Of a stretch of DNA of 58,595 bases, positions 1 through 7,541 are shown in pieces. Under the pieces are notes generated by a model, which was not told the DNA's origin, searched no databases, and saw only the letters and a list, made by a program, of their open reading frames with translations. Positions within the stretch are counted from its first letter, which is position 1; each line of letters opens with the position of its first letter. Source of the DNA: Gemmiger formicilis (lineage in GTDB: Bacteria; Bacillota; Clostridia; Oscillospirales; Ruminococcaceae); contig NZ_JACJJP010000019.1 in the NCBI RefSeq assembly GCF_016900095.1, positions 1 through 58,595 of the forward strand. Direction: 5' to 3'. The translations under genes and the position numbers were made by a program.

Positions 1-113
1 GGTGTGGGCGCCGGGGTTGGGGCGGGGTCCGGTGCAGAGGATTCACCGGTGCAGGCACACAGCAGCAGCCCGGCGGCAAGGGTCAGGGACAGGCAGGCAA
101 GGCGGGCGCGCAT
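1..113 (-). CDS. Lipoprotein, N-terminal fragment (truncated by window edge)
   Basis: Only the first 37 or so codons are inside the window. They begin MRARLACLSLTLAAGLL and reach a lipobox-like L-C-A-C at residues 18-21. This is followed by a Ser/Pro/Ala/Thr-rich stretch typical of the spacer after a lipidated cysteine. The pattern is a type II signal peptide, so the product should be anchored to the outer face of the membrane. An AGAGGA ribosome site lies about 7-8 bases before the ATG at 113. The mature domain is outside the window, so the function cannot be stated; a substrate-binding lipoprotein or a small sensor are both possible. Confidence 0.6.
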   Translation of the reverse strand, partial: MRARLACLSLTLAAGLLLCACTGESSAPDPAPTPAPT

Positions 114-178
114 GGGACATTCCTCTTTTCCCGGCTGCTCCTGCAAGGACAGCGGGACAGCCTTTGTTTCTTATCCCC

Positions 179-184
179 AGTATA
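179..184 (-). promoter_or_regulatory. Extended -10 for the lipoprotein gene
   Basis: On the minus strand the sequence TGCTATACT gives an extended -10 (TGnTATACT) about 65 bases before the lipoprotein start. No good -35 is visible. It lies directly downstream of the hairpin that ends the rqcH unit. Confidence 0.4.
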
Positions 185-188
185 GCAT

Positions 189-238
189 AAAGCGCGTTCC
201 TTTCCCACCAAAAGACGAGAAAAGAACGCGCTTTTTTA
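189..238 (-). terminator. Intrinsic terminator after rqcH
   Basis: Arms AAAGCGCGTTC and GAACGCGCTTT pair across a loop of about 24 bases, with T-rich flanks on both sides. Read on the minus strand it follows the rqcH stop at 267. Confidence 0.75.
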
Positions 239-266
239 CAGATGTATCCTACTTGTATCCGGTTGC

Positions 267-2024
267 CTATTTCACCCGCAGCTGTTCTTCCAGACCGGGG
301 CGCGGGGTGACATACACGGTGGTATACACCTCATACAGAACCATGCCCGGCTTGGCGCCGTTGGCCTTCCAGATATTTTTCACCTCGGTGGTATCCACCG
401 GCACCTTGGCCCCGCCGTTCTGGCTGGAATGGAGCACCGCCAGTTCGGCCGCCTCCTCCTTGGTGGTGTCGGGGATGTCCTCGCCCCGGCTCATGACCAC
501 GGCATGGCTGCCGGGGGCTTTCTGCACATGGAACCACAGGTCCTTGCCCCGGGCGGTGTGCAGGGTGAGCTTGTCATTCTGGGTATTGTTGCGGCCCACC
601 AGGATTTCAAAGCCGTCGCTGGAGCGGTAGCGCAGGAAATCGGCGGGTTTCTGCCGCTTGTCCCGCTGTTTGAAGTATTTCAGGTAGCCCTGGCTCTTCA
701 GTTCGGCCCGGATCTCATTGAGGGCCTGCTCCCCGGGGGCGGATTCCACCTCATACAGCACAGTGGCCAGATACTCGATCTCGGTTTCCCCTTCCACCAG
801 CAGTTTTTTCAGCATTTCGCCGGCGGTCTGCTTCTTCTTATAGTCCTTGAAGTACTTCTGGGCGTTTTCGTTGGGCCCCAGGCGGGGGTCCAGCCGGATG
901 GTCATAGGCTCCCCGGTGTAGTAGTTTTCCACCGTGGCCTCCCGGTCTCCCTTGTGGATGGCCCACAGGTTGGCCTGGAGCAGTTCGCCGCACAGGCGCA
1001 GGGTATCGGCCTTCTGGCTCTGGGCCTGCTCCTCCCGCCGGGCCGCCTGTTTGCGCACAGCACGCTCGTACATGTTGTGCACCGCCTTGTACAGTTCCCG
1101 GCTCTTCTGGCGCAGGCGCTCGGCCCGGTCCTTGGTGGCGTAGTAATCCTCCAGCATGACGCTGTAGGAAGGGTACTGGGTCAGCTGGGCCTTGCCGCCG
1201 TACTGCTGCGGCGCAAAGAAGCTGAACTCCACCGGCTTGAGGGAACCGTCCGCCTGGGGCAGCCGCACCGCCGTGGGGTGTCCCCCGGCGGCGTGCTCGG
1301 CTTTGAGGTCATCCAGCGCAGCACACAGGGCCTGCCGCTGCTCCTCGTTCAGGTCACAGGCGGCCAGGGCGGTCTCGCCGCCGAAGGCACGCCAGGCGGC
1401 CTCCCGCAGCACCACCGGGCCCACGCCGCCCACCGACTTGCCCAGGGCCTGGGCCACGGGCAAGTCGGTCCGGCAGGCAGCCTCCACCACGGCTGCCCCG
1501 CTCACCGCCAGAAAATCCGGCTTGTTGGGCTTGGGCGGCAGAGTGTAGGGCAGGCCGGGCAGCAGCTGGCGGATCTCGCTGTCCTCAAAGTCCACCCGTT
1601 TGAGGGCGTCCACGATTTTGCCGTCCCGGAACAGCACCAGGTTGGAATACCGGCCCATGAGCTCGGCGGCCAGGGTGTTCACCACTAGGTCCCCCATCTC
1701 GTTGGTGCAGCGGAAGTCGAAGAAGACGACGCGGTCTCCCGGTTCCCGGCGCAGATCGATGAGGCGACCGCCTGTAAGGTGCTTGCGCAGCAGCATGCAG
1801 AAGCCCGGCGGGGTAAGGGGATTTTCAAAGGTTTCCTGGGTCAGGCAGACCCGGGCGGACCCGCTGCGGGCCGACAGAAGCAGACGATAGGTCTCGGTGC
1901 GGGTGCGCAGGGTGATGAGCACCTCGTCCCGGGTAGGTTCAAAGATCTTGTCGATCTTGGCATCCAGCAGCTTGTCCCGCAGCTCGGCGGCGACCAGGTC
2001 CAGGGTTGCGGCATCCAGTGCCAT
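267..2024 (-). CDS. rqcH: Ribosome quality control protein RqcH (NFACT/FbpA family)
   Basis: The 585-residue protein has the full NFACT layout: an N-terminal NFACT-N domain (MALDAATLDLVAAEL and onward), a central helical and coiled-coil region around residues 290-430, and a C-terminal NFACT-R domain with the signature DLWFHVQKAPGSHAVV. RqcH binds stalled 50S subunits carrying peptidyl-tRNA and recruits tRNA-Ala to add C-terminal alanine tails that mark the chain for degradation. Older annotations call it fibronectin-binding protein A. An AAGAGGAG ribosome site precedes the ATG at 2024. It is the last gene of the DUF1858-trmK-nif3-rqcH run, with only 54 bases after nif3 and no visible promoter there. 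Confidence 0.92.
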   Translation of the reverse strand: MALDAATLDLVAAELRDKLLDAKIDKIFEPTRDEVLITLRTRTETYRLLLSARSGSARVCLTQETFENPLTPPGFCMLLRKHLTGGRLIDLRREPGDRVVFFDFRCTNEMGDLVVNTLAAELMGRYSNLVLFRDGKIVDALKRVDFEDSEIRQLLPGLPYTLPPKPNKPDFLAVSGAAVVEAACRTDLPVAQALGKSVGGVGPVVLREAAWRAFGGETALAACDLNEEQRQALCAALDDLKAEHAAGGHPTAVRLPQADGSLKPVEFSFFAPQQYGGKAQLTQYPSYSVMLEDYYATKDRAERLRQKSRELYKAVHNMYERAVRKQAARREEQAQSQKADTLRLCGELLQANLWAIHKGDREATVENYYTGEPMTIRLDPRLGPNENAQKYFKDYKKKQTAGEMLKKLLVEGETEIEYLATVLYEVESAPGEQALNEIRAELKSQGYLKYFKQRDKRQKPADFLRYRSSDGFEILVGRNNTQNDKLTLHTARGKDLWFHVQKAPGSHAVVMSRGEDIPDTTKEEAAELAVLHSSQNGGAKVPVDTTEVKNIWKANGAKPGMVLYEVYTTVYVTPRPGLEEQLRVK

Positions 2025-2078
2025 GGTTGTTCTCCTCTTTCCAAAAGACGGTTTTGCCCGGATGGCCAGGCAGATGAA

Positions 2079-2828
2079 TCAAAGATAGGCAAACGGGTCG
2101 GTGTCGGCCAGGGACAGGGTGATGCGCACCTCGTCCGGCAGGGCGGCGGCCAGATGTTCGGCCAGCACCCGGGTGACCGGATGTTCGGTGGCCCAGTGTC
2201 CGGCCACCACCAGGCCGATGCCCTTCTGATGGGCCAGCAGGGCGATGTGATGGGCGGCCTCCCCGGTGACCAGGCAGTCGGCGCCCAGGTCGATGGCCTC
2301 CTGCAGGTAGCTGCCCCCTGCCCCGCTGACTTCCGCCAGGCGGGTCACGGGGTGATCGGCTTCCACATACTGGGGATGGGCTCCCAGGCGCCGGGCACAC
2401 AGCTCAGCCAGTTCGGCGGCGGTGGTGGACTTTACGGTGCCGATGCGGCCGCAGCCTTCGGCAAAGGATTCGGTATCTTCCATGCCCAGAATTTCCGCCA
2501 GGGTATCGTTGACGCCGCCGGCGGTGGCATCCAGGTTGGTGTGCATGCAGATGGCGGAGATGCCATTTTTCAGCAGCAGCGCCGGCACATCGTCGGCGCC
2601 GATCTGCTTGAGAGGATTGAAGATCACCGGGTGGTGGGACACGATGAGGTCACAGCCGCTGTCGGCAGCTTCCTTCACCACATCGGCGGTGATGTCCAAC
2701 GCCACCGCCACGGCGCTTACCGGACGGCCGGCATCCACCAGCAGGCCCACATTGTCCCAGCTGCAGGCCAGCTCCGGGGGTGCGAATTCTTTGAGAATCT
2801 GCAAAACTTGCTGTACGGTCACGGCCAT
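2079..2828 (-). CDS. Nif3-like dinuclear metal center protein
   Basis: 249 residues from the ATG at 2828 (MAVTVQQVLQILKEFAPP). A longer reading from 2981 would run through trmK and is rejected. Nif3/YqfO hallmarks are visible: SWDNVGLL near residue 25, VSHHPVIF around residue 65, CMHTNLDA around residue 98 and GHWATEHP near the C-terminus, which supply the two-metal ligands. The biochemical role of the family is unsettled; GTP cyclohydrolase I type 2 is an unreliable legacy name. The gene overlaps the end of trmK by 10 bases, and Nif3 proteins are very often encoded next to TrmK, which supports both calls. Confidence 0.9.
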   Translation of the reverse strand: MAVTVQQVLQILKEFAPPELACSWDNVGLLVDAGRPVSAVAVALDITADVVKEAADSGCDLIVSHHPVIFNPLKQIGADDVPALLLKNGISAICMHTNLDATAGGVNDTLAEILGMEDTESFAEGCGRIGTVKSTTAAELAELCARRLGAHPQYVEADHPVTRLAEVSGAGGSYLQEAIDLGADCLVTGEAAHHIALLAHQKGIGLVVAGHWATEHPVTRVLAEHLAAALPDEVRITLSLADTDPFAYL

Positions 2829-3505
2829 TTTCCTGCCTCCACTTCTGCAATTAGGGCGTCCACCCCGTCGGCTTCCGGGCCGTCGGGCAGGCCCCTGCGG
2901 TATTTTTTCAGCTTTCCGGCCTGTTGGGCGCGGTATTCTTCGGCACCGGGCTGGCCCTGTACCAATCCGCACAGGCACCACAATCCGGTGGGGGTATGAG
3001 GGTTGCCGGTATAGCGGGCGTTCATAACGGCATACCAGCGCCCGGCGGCGTGGGCCAGGGTTTCCCCCTGCAGGGTAAAGCCTTTCACAGCCAGCCAGCG
3101 GCGCAGCAGGCTGTGTTTGGTGGCGGGCACCAGCACCAGGTTGTAGGCCGGATCGAAAACCCAGGGGGCGGCTTCCAGAATCTCCATGATGGTCTGGGCC
3201 CCCATACCGGCGATGACGATGTCGGTGACCTCCCCGGGGCGCAGCACCTCCAGCCCGGACCCCAGCCGGAACTGTACCTTGTCCCCGTAAGGGGCACAGG
3301 CACGGCGGGCCTTAGACAGCGGGTCGGGGCGAAGATCACATGCAAAAACCAGCGGGCAGCGTCCGCTGCCCACCAGCCATGCACTGAGTTTGCCGTGGTC
3401 ACACCCGATATCCGCCGCAATGCCGCCGGGGCGGACGAATTCCGCCGCCGCCGACAGCCGGGCGTCCAGGTGCGGTACCGACTTACTGCTTGGCAAAGTA
3501 TTCAT
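2819..3505 (-). CDS. trmK: tRNA (adenine(22)-N1)-methyltransferase TrmK
   Basis: A class I SAM-dependent methyltransferase of about 228 residues. Motif I is ADIGCDHGKL near residue 32 and the TrmK signature IVIAGMGAQTIMEIL follows near residue 95. TrmK methylates N1 of adenine 22 in bacterial tRNAs. The family normally begins just before a (K/A)RL-A-A-x-x-V segment, seen here as DARLSAAAEFV, so I place the start at the ATG at 3505, inside the end of the DUF1858 gene. A TTG at 3496 is an alternative. Neither has a clear ribosome site, which suggests translational coupling to the upstream gene. Readings that begin further upstream give a low-complexity N-terminus from the wrong frame. Confidence 0.87.
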   Translation of the reverse strand: MNTLPSSKSVPHLDARLSAAAEFVRPGGIAADIGCDHGKLSAWLVGSGRCPLVFACDLRPDPLSKARRACAPYGDKVQFRLGSGLEVLRPGEVTDIVIAGMGAQTIMEILEAAPWVFDPAYNLVLVPATKHSLLRRWLAVKGFTLQGETLAHAAGRWYAVMNARYTGNPHTPTGLWCLCGLVQGQPGAEEYRAQQAGKLKKYRRGLPDGPEADGVDALIAEVEAGKWP

Positions 3506-3689
3506 TGAGCTGGGCGACCAGAGTGTCGGGGTCCAGGCCATGGACGGCGCAGGCCTGCTCCACGGTTTCGCCGTGGGCAGCCATGCAGCCCAGGCAATGC
3601 ATGCCGGCGTTCTGGAAGATGGGCACACAGCCCTGGGCGGGGTCGTTCTTCAGGATGTCGATGATGATGGTATCTCTCTGAACAGTCAT
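3483..3689 (-). CDS. DUF1858 domain protein (redox-disulfide type)
   Basis: A 68-residue protein made of a single DUF1858 domain. It has the MHCLGCMAAHGETVEQA motif, with a CxxC pair near residues 32-35, and the closing phrase DTLVAQLNEYF. This small family, also called the hybrid-cluster-protein-associated redox disulfide domain, is common in anaerobes and is presumed to take part in thiol-disulfide or metal chemistry; no reaction is established. An AAAGGAA ribosome site precedes the ATG at 3689. It heads the unit with trmK, nif3 and rqcH and overlaps trmK by about 23 bases. Confidence 0.85.
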   Translation of the reverse strand: MTVQRDTIIIDILKNDPAQGCVPIFQNAGMHCLGCMAAHGETVEQACAVHGLDPDTLVAQLNEYFAKQ

Positions 3690-3706
3690 GGTAAATTCCT
3701 TTCCTG

Positions 3707-3726
3707 CAGCCGGGATTTCCCGGCTG
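3707..3726. other. Perfect hairpin in the DUF1858 leader
   Basis: CAGCCGGG and CCCGGCTG pair across four bases, just upstream of the ribosome site of the DUF1858 gene. It could protect the mRNA 5' end or affect ribosome access. Confidence 0.55.
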
Positions 3727-3734
3727 GATGTTTG

Positions 3735-3740
3735 ATTGTA
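3735..3740 (-). promoter_or_regulatory. Candidate extended -10 of the DUF1858-trmK-nif3-rqcH unit
   Basis: Minus-strand TGATACAAT is an extended -10 roughly 45 bases before the DUF1858 start. The -35 region is poor. Confidence 0.4.
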
Positions 3741-3778
3741 TCAGAACCGGCACAAGGCCGGATTCCGGCATAAAAAGA

Positions 3779-6094
3779 TCAGGTCATCTGCCACTGGGCA
3801 TACAGCCCGGCGCCCTGCAGCAGTACCAGCGAGGTGAGGCAGACGGTGGCCATCACGGCGGGCCGGGCCACGCTGCGGCGCACCGCAAAGGTGCGGGTAC
3901 CGCCCAGCAAGATCAGGGCCAGGGGCAAAACCGGCAGCCAGTACCGCCCCTGCACGCCGAAGATGGTGGTGTAGTTGATGGGGGTCCAGCTGAGGGCCGC
4001 GAAGAAGGTCAGCCCCACCACCAGGGCCACGATGACCCAGCCCCCGGCGCGCACACGCCCCGGCAGGGACGGCGCATCGGTGTGGGGCAGGCAGGCTGCC
4101 AGCAGGGTCAGCACAAGGCCCACGCCCAGCAGCCAGCTGACCGTGATGGGATAGACGATGGGTTCGCCCAGCGCCGTGCCCAGCAGGCCCTGCAGCCAGG
4201 AGGCGCCCTCCGCACTCACCGAGCGCAGCAGCAGCTTGATGGTGCCGGGCAGGTTGCGGCAGATATAGCCGGCGGAGTAGGTGTAGATGGAATCGCCGTT
4301 GGCCTGGACGCTGTCCACCAGCTGTTCGGGGGTCAGGCCGCCCCACATGTGGGTCAGCCGCCAGAACATCACCGGAACGGCCACACACAACCCCACCGCC
4401 AGCACGCCATAAAAGACCTTGCGCAGGCGGGGGCTTCTGTGTATTTTCCAGTATACAAGGGCCAGCAGGGCGGCGGCAATGACCACGGCAACGGCAGCGC
4501 GGGTCAGACCCACGTTGTCCACGTCCCGGGTGGCATACACCAACGCGCCCAGGTTGAGGTTCACCCAGCCCAGCACCGCCAGCGCCAGAGCCAGCACCTT
4601 GACGAGGATGCCCGGGCGCACCTGCCATCCGCCCAGCGCCACGGTGGGCGCAGCGGGATGGCGGCGGGGGTCCAGATGGGCCGCCGGCACCATGAGCACC
4701 AGGGCGGGCACCGGCAGATAGATGGCCTTGGCCGGGCCGATGAGGAAGGCCAGAACCGCCAGCAGCACCAGTTCGGCACGACGGGCGGGACGCTGGCGCA
4801 GAGCGAAGCAGAGGGCGGTGAAGCAGAAGACCAGCCCCAGCACGGTGGCGTCGGCGGAAAAGCTGGCTCCCAGCTGCAAGGTCTGGGGCAGCAGGCTCAC
4901 ACAGGTCAGAAGGCCTTTCCAACGTTTGGGAGCCAGGGCCACAGCCAGTGCCGCCAGAATCAGGTAGACCAGCAGATTGCCCAGGCGCCCTGCCAGCAGC
5001 ATACCGTGGAAGCCGCGGCCCAGCAGACGCGCCAGGGCCACCCCCAGGGTCTGCCCCAGGTACAGGGTATGGTTGAAACTGCCGCCCACGGTGAACTCAC
5101 TGGAAGTATCGGGCAGGTTTGAAGCAGTTGTATCCCCCAGGTGGGAGAGATATTCCTTATAGGCAAAGATACCAATATCCCCGCTCTGGGCCGCGAAATA
5201 CGGGGCGTCGCAGGAACGGACCAACAGCCGCCAGCCGTCCTCTTCCCCGTTGGTCAGGGGCTGGCCCAGCAGCTCACTGGCTGCCTGGTAGCTGTTGGCC
5301 AGATGGGTGTATTCGTCGGGGCCCACCAGAGGCGGCGTCACCACGCTGAACGCGCCGCCCAGCAGCAGGCCGCCCACCAGCACCACGGCCCAGAAGGCCC
5401 GATGCCGCACCAACAGCGCAAAGGCCAGCATCACCGCCGCAAAGAGCAGCCCCCCCAACACGGCGGACAGGGTGCGGGACCAACGGCCGGAATAATCCAC
5501 CACATACTGCACCGCCGCCGTGGCGTCCAGATTTTTGCCGGTATCGTACTCTTGCAGGGGCATGGCGCCGGACAAACCGGAATCTTCGGCGGGGGCGGCG
5601 ACGGTTTCACTGACCCACAATCCGATGGGACAGCCGGCATCGTCGCCGATTGTGCCCTCATACCACACATGCAGATACAGTGTTCCCGGATCGGCGGGGG
5701 TATACGCCCGGTCAAAAATCACCGCGGCAAAGGTATTGTCCTTGAGGGTGATGCAGTCCAAAGCACCCTGGGCCAGAACCTGGCCGGCTTCATCGGTCAG
5801 CTCTGCGCACAGTTGTCCGGTGGCAAAGGCATGGTTGTAGGTGGTCAGGTTCAGGCGCACACCGTACAGCTCCTGGCCTGCCTGCACCGGCAGGGCCTGT
5901 ACCAGGCCGTCCGGTTGCGGCAGTTCCACCGTCCGGCTGTAATCGTCGTTGACGATTCGGTACACCGGCTGATCATCCACCCGCTGGGACAGGTCATACC
6001 CCGCCCAGGCCAGCACCAGCACTGTCACAATCGCCAGCAGGAGCCTTGCCAACACAAGGCGGTGCCCGGCGACAAACTCTTTGATTTTTTGCAA
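3779..6094 (-). CDS. DUF2142 family polytopic membrane protein
   Basis: About 771 residues, starting at TTG 6094 (LQKIKEFVAGHRLVL). One membrane segment lies near the N-terminus, followed by a large extracytoplasmic domain of about 200 residues and then around ten further hydrophobic segments. The DUF2142 signature VVTPPLVGPDEYTH sits just after the second membrane segment. The family resembles GT-C glycosyltransferases, where an acidic pair in the first outer loop (here PDE) binds the lipid-linked sugar donor; actual substrates are unknown. I prefer the TTG because a consensus promoter places the transcript start close to the ATG at 6157, while the TTG has a GGAAAGGA site about 10 bases upstream. 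A second DUF2142 gene lies at 28090-29754. Confidence 0.82.
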   Translation of the reverse strand: MQKIKEFVAGHRLVLARLLLAIVTVLVLAWAGYDLSQRVDDQPVYRIVNDDYSRTVELPQPDGLVQALPVQAGQELYGVRLNLTTYNHAFATGQLCAELTDEAGQVLAQGALDCITLKDNTFAAVIFDRAYTPADPGTLYLHVWYEGTIGDDAGCPIGLWVSETVAAPAEDSGLSGAMPLQEYDTGKNLDATAAVQYVVDYSGRWSRTLSAVLGGLLFAAVMLAFALLVRHRAFWAVVLVGGLLLGGAFSVVTPPLVGPDEYTHLANSYQAASELLGQPLTNGEEDGWRLLVRSCDAPYFAAQSGDIGIFAYKEYLSHLGDTTASNLPDTSSEFTVGGSFNHTLYLGQTLGVALARLLGRGFHGMLLAGRLGNLLVYLILAALAVALAPKRWKGLLTCVSLLPQTLQLGASFSADATVLGLVFCFTALCFALRQRPARRAELVLLAVLAFLIGPAKAIYLPVPALVLMVPAAHLDPRRHPAAPTVALGGWQVRPGILVKVLALALAVLGWVNLNLGALVYATRDVDNVGLTRAAVAVVIAAALLALVYWKIHRSPRLRKVFYGVLAVGLCVAVPVMFWRLTHMWGGLTPEQLVDSVQANGDSIYTYSAGYICRNLPGTIKLLLRSVSAEGASWLQGLLGTALGEPIVYPITVSWLLGVGLVLTLLAACLPHTDAPSLPGRVRAGGWVIVALVVGLTFFAALSWTPINYTTIFGVQGRYWLPVLPLALILLGGTRTFAVRRSVARPAVMATVCLTSLVLLQGAGLYAQWQMT

Positions 6095-6166
6095 CGGTCT
6101 TTCGTCCTTTCCTGTCTTGCGTTGCCCGTCTGTGCGGGCGAAAAAGGATGGTTGCATACGGGTTTT

Positions 6167-6195
6167 ATTATATCCCAAAACCGGGCAAAGCGCAA
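6167..6195 (-). promoter_or_regulatory. Vegetative promoter of the DUF2142 gene
   Basis: TTGCGC, 17 bases, TATAAT on the minus strand. The predicted transcript begins near 6160, which argues against the ATG at 6157 and for the TTG start at 6094. Confidence 0.75.
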
Positions 6196-6206
6196 CCGCA
6201 CCGCAC

Positions 6207-6253
6207 ACAAAAAGCCGCGCCCCACCGGGGACAGCCCCGGCAGGGCGCGGCTT
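6207..6253 (-). terminator. Terminator of the hrcA-grpE-dnaK-dnaJ operon
   Basis: AAGCCGCGCC pairs with GGCGCGGCTT, with an inner CCGGGG/CCCCGG stem, followed on the minus strand by TTTTTG. Confidence 0.85.
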
Positions 6254-6265
6254 GGCGCTTATGGG

Positions 6266-7441
6266 TTATTTGTTGAAGCGATCGCGCAGGTTCTTGAAGA
6301 AGCCCTTGCGCTTTTCGTAGTTGTCGTCCTTGAGGGAATCATCAAAGGCTTTCAGGGCGTCGCGCTGGGCGCGGGTCAGCTTCTTGGGGATTTCCACTTC
6401 CACGATGACATACTGGTCACCGCGGCCGCGGCCGTTCAGATACTGGATGCCCTGGCCGCGCAGACGGAAGCGGGTGCCGCTCTGGGTGCCTTCGGGGATG
6501 CGCTGGGAAACCCGGCCGTCCACGGTGGGCACTTCAATCTCATCGCCCAGCACCGCCTGGCTGTAGGTAATGGGCACACGCACGGTCACATCGTAGCCGT
6601 CCCGCAGGAAGATGGGGTCGGGCTTGACGGTCACATGGACGATCACATCACCGGCCGGGCCGCCGTTGGAACCGGCATCGCCCTGGCCGCGCAGCGCGAT
6701 GTTCTGATCATCGTCGATACCGGCGGGAATGTTGACTTCCAGCGTCTTGCGTTTGCCCACCTTGCCGGTGCCCCGGCAGGTTTTGCAGGGGTCCTTGATG
6801 ACGGTACCGCGCCCGCCGCAATGGGGGCAGGGCTGCTGGCTCTGCATCACACCGAAGGGGGTGCGCTGCTGGGTCACCACATACCCGCGGCCGTTACACT
6901 GGGGGCAGGTTTCGGGGCTGGTACCCTTGGCGGCACCGGTGCCCTGACAATCGGGGCAGGATTCCTGCCGGTTGATGGTAACCTTCTTGGCGCAGCCGTG
7001 GGCCGCCTCCTCAAAGGTCAGGATCACACTGGCCTGGATGTCGTGGCCCTTGCGGGGCGCATTGGCGCGGGTACGCCCGCTGCCGCCGCCGAAACCGCCG
7101 AAACCACCGAAGCCGCCGCCGAAGATATCGCCGAAGATATCACCCAGGTCCACGCCGCCAAAGCCGCCCGCGCCGCCGAAACCGGCGCCGCCGTTGGCCG
7201 CGGCATAGTTGGGATCCACACCGGCAAAGCCAAACTGGTCGTACCGCTTACGCTTTTCCGGGTCGGACAGAACGTCGTTGGCCTCGTTGACCTCTTTGAA
7301 CTTTTCCTCGGCGGTCTTGTCGCCGGGGTTCAGGTCGGGGTGGTACTTTTTGGCAAGCTTGCGGTAGGCACTTTTGATCTCGGCTTCGCTGGCATTCTTG
7401 CCGACGCCCAGGACCTCGTAGTAATCTCTTTTGTCTGCCAT
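6266..7441 (-). CDS. dnaJ: Co-chaperone DnaJ (Hsp40)
   Basis: 391 residues with complete type I architecture. The J domain (residues 1-70) carries the HPD motif in [13 protein letters not shown] Gly/Phe-rich linker spans about residues 75-125. Four CxxCxGxG-type zinc repeats follow, beginning with CPDCQGTG and ending with CKTCRGTG, then the C-terminal client-binding beta domains. DnaJ delivers unfolded clients to DnaK and stimulates its ATPase. It is the last gene of the heat-shock operon, 100 bases after dnaK, with a hairpin in between and a strong terminator after it. Confidence 0.98.
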   Translation of the reverse strand: MADKRDYYEVLGVGKNASEAEIKSAYRKLAKKYHPDLNPGDKTAEEKFKEVNEANDVLSDPEKRKRYDQFGFAGVDPNYAAANGGAGFGGAGGFGGVDLGDIFGDIFGGGFGGFGGFGGGSGRTRANAPRKGHDIQASVILTFEEAAHGCAKKVTINRQESCPDCQGTGAAKGTSPETCPQCNGRGYVVTQQRTPFGVMQSQQPCPHCGGRGTVIKDPCKTCRGTGKVGKRKTLEVNIPAGIDDDQNIALRGQGDAGSNGGPAGDVIVHVTVKPDPIFLRDGYDVTVRVPITYSQAVLGDEIEVPTVDGRVSQRIPEGTQSGTRFRLRGQGIQYLNGRGRGDQYVIVEVEIPKKLTRAQRDALKAFDDSLKDDNYEKRKGFFKNLRDRFNK

Positions 7442-7473
7442 AGAATCACACCTTTATTTCTGTACAAGCCCCA

Positions 7474-7511
7474 CAATGGCCGCCGCCGGAAATCCCGGTG
7501 GCGGCCCAATG
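7474..7511. other. Hairpin between dnaK and dnaJ
   Basis: CAATGGCCGCCGCCGG pairs imperfectly with CCGGTGGCGGCCCAATG. There is no T-run, so this is more likely an mRNA-processing or stability element than a terminator. It could help set the dnaK to dnaJ ratio. Confidence 0.55.
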
Positions 7512-7541
7512 GGAACTTACTGGATTTTGATTTTGGACAGA

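Noticed and set aside
2079-2981. Longer Nif3 reading starting at 2981
   Set aside because: The extra 51 residues are Arg/Pro-rich, lie in the trmK coding region and precede a normal Nif3 start at 2828.
7060-7210. Repetitive GGC/GCC tract in dnaJ as a mobile or unstable repeat
   Set aside because: It encodes the normal Gly/Phe-rich linker of DnaJ.
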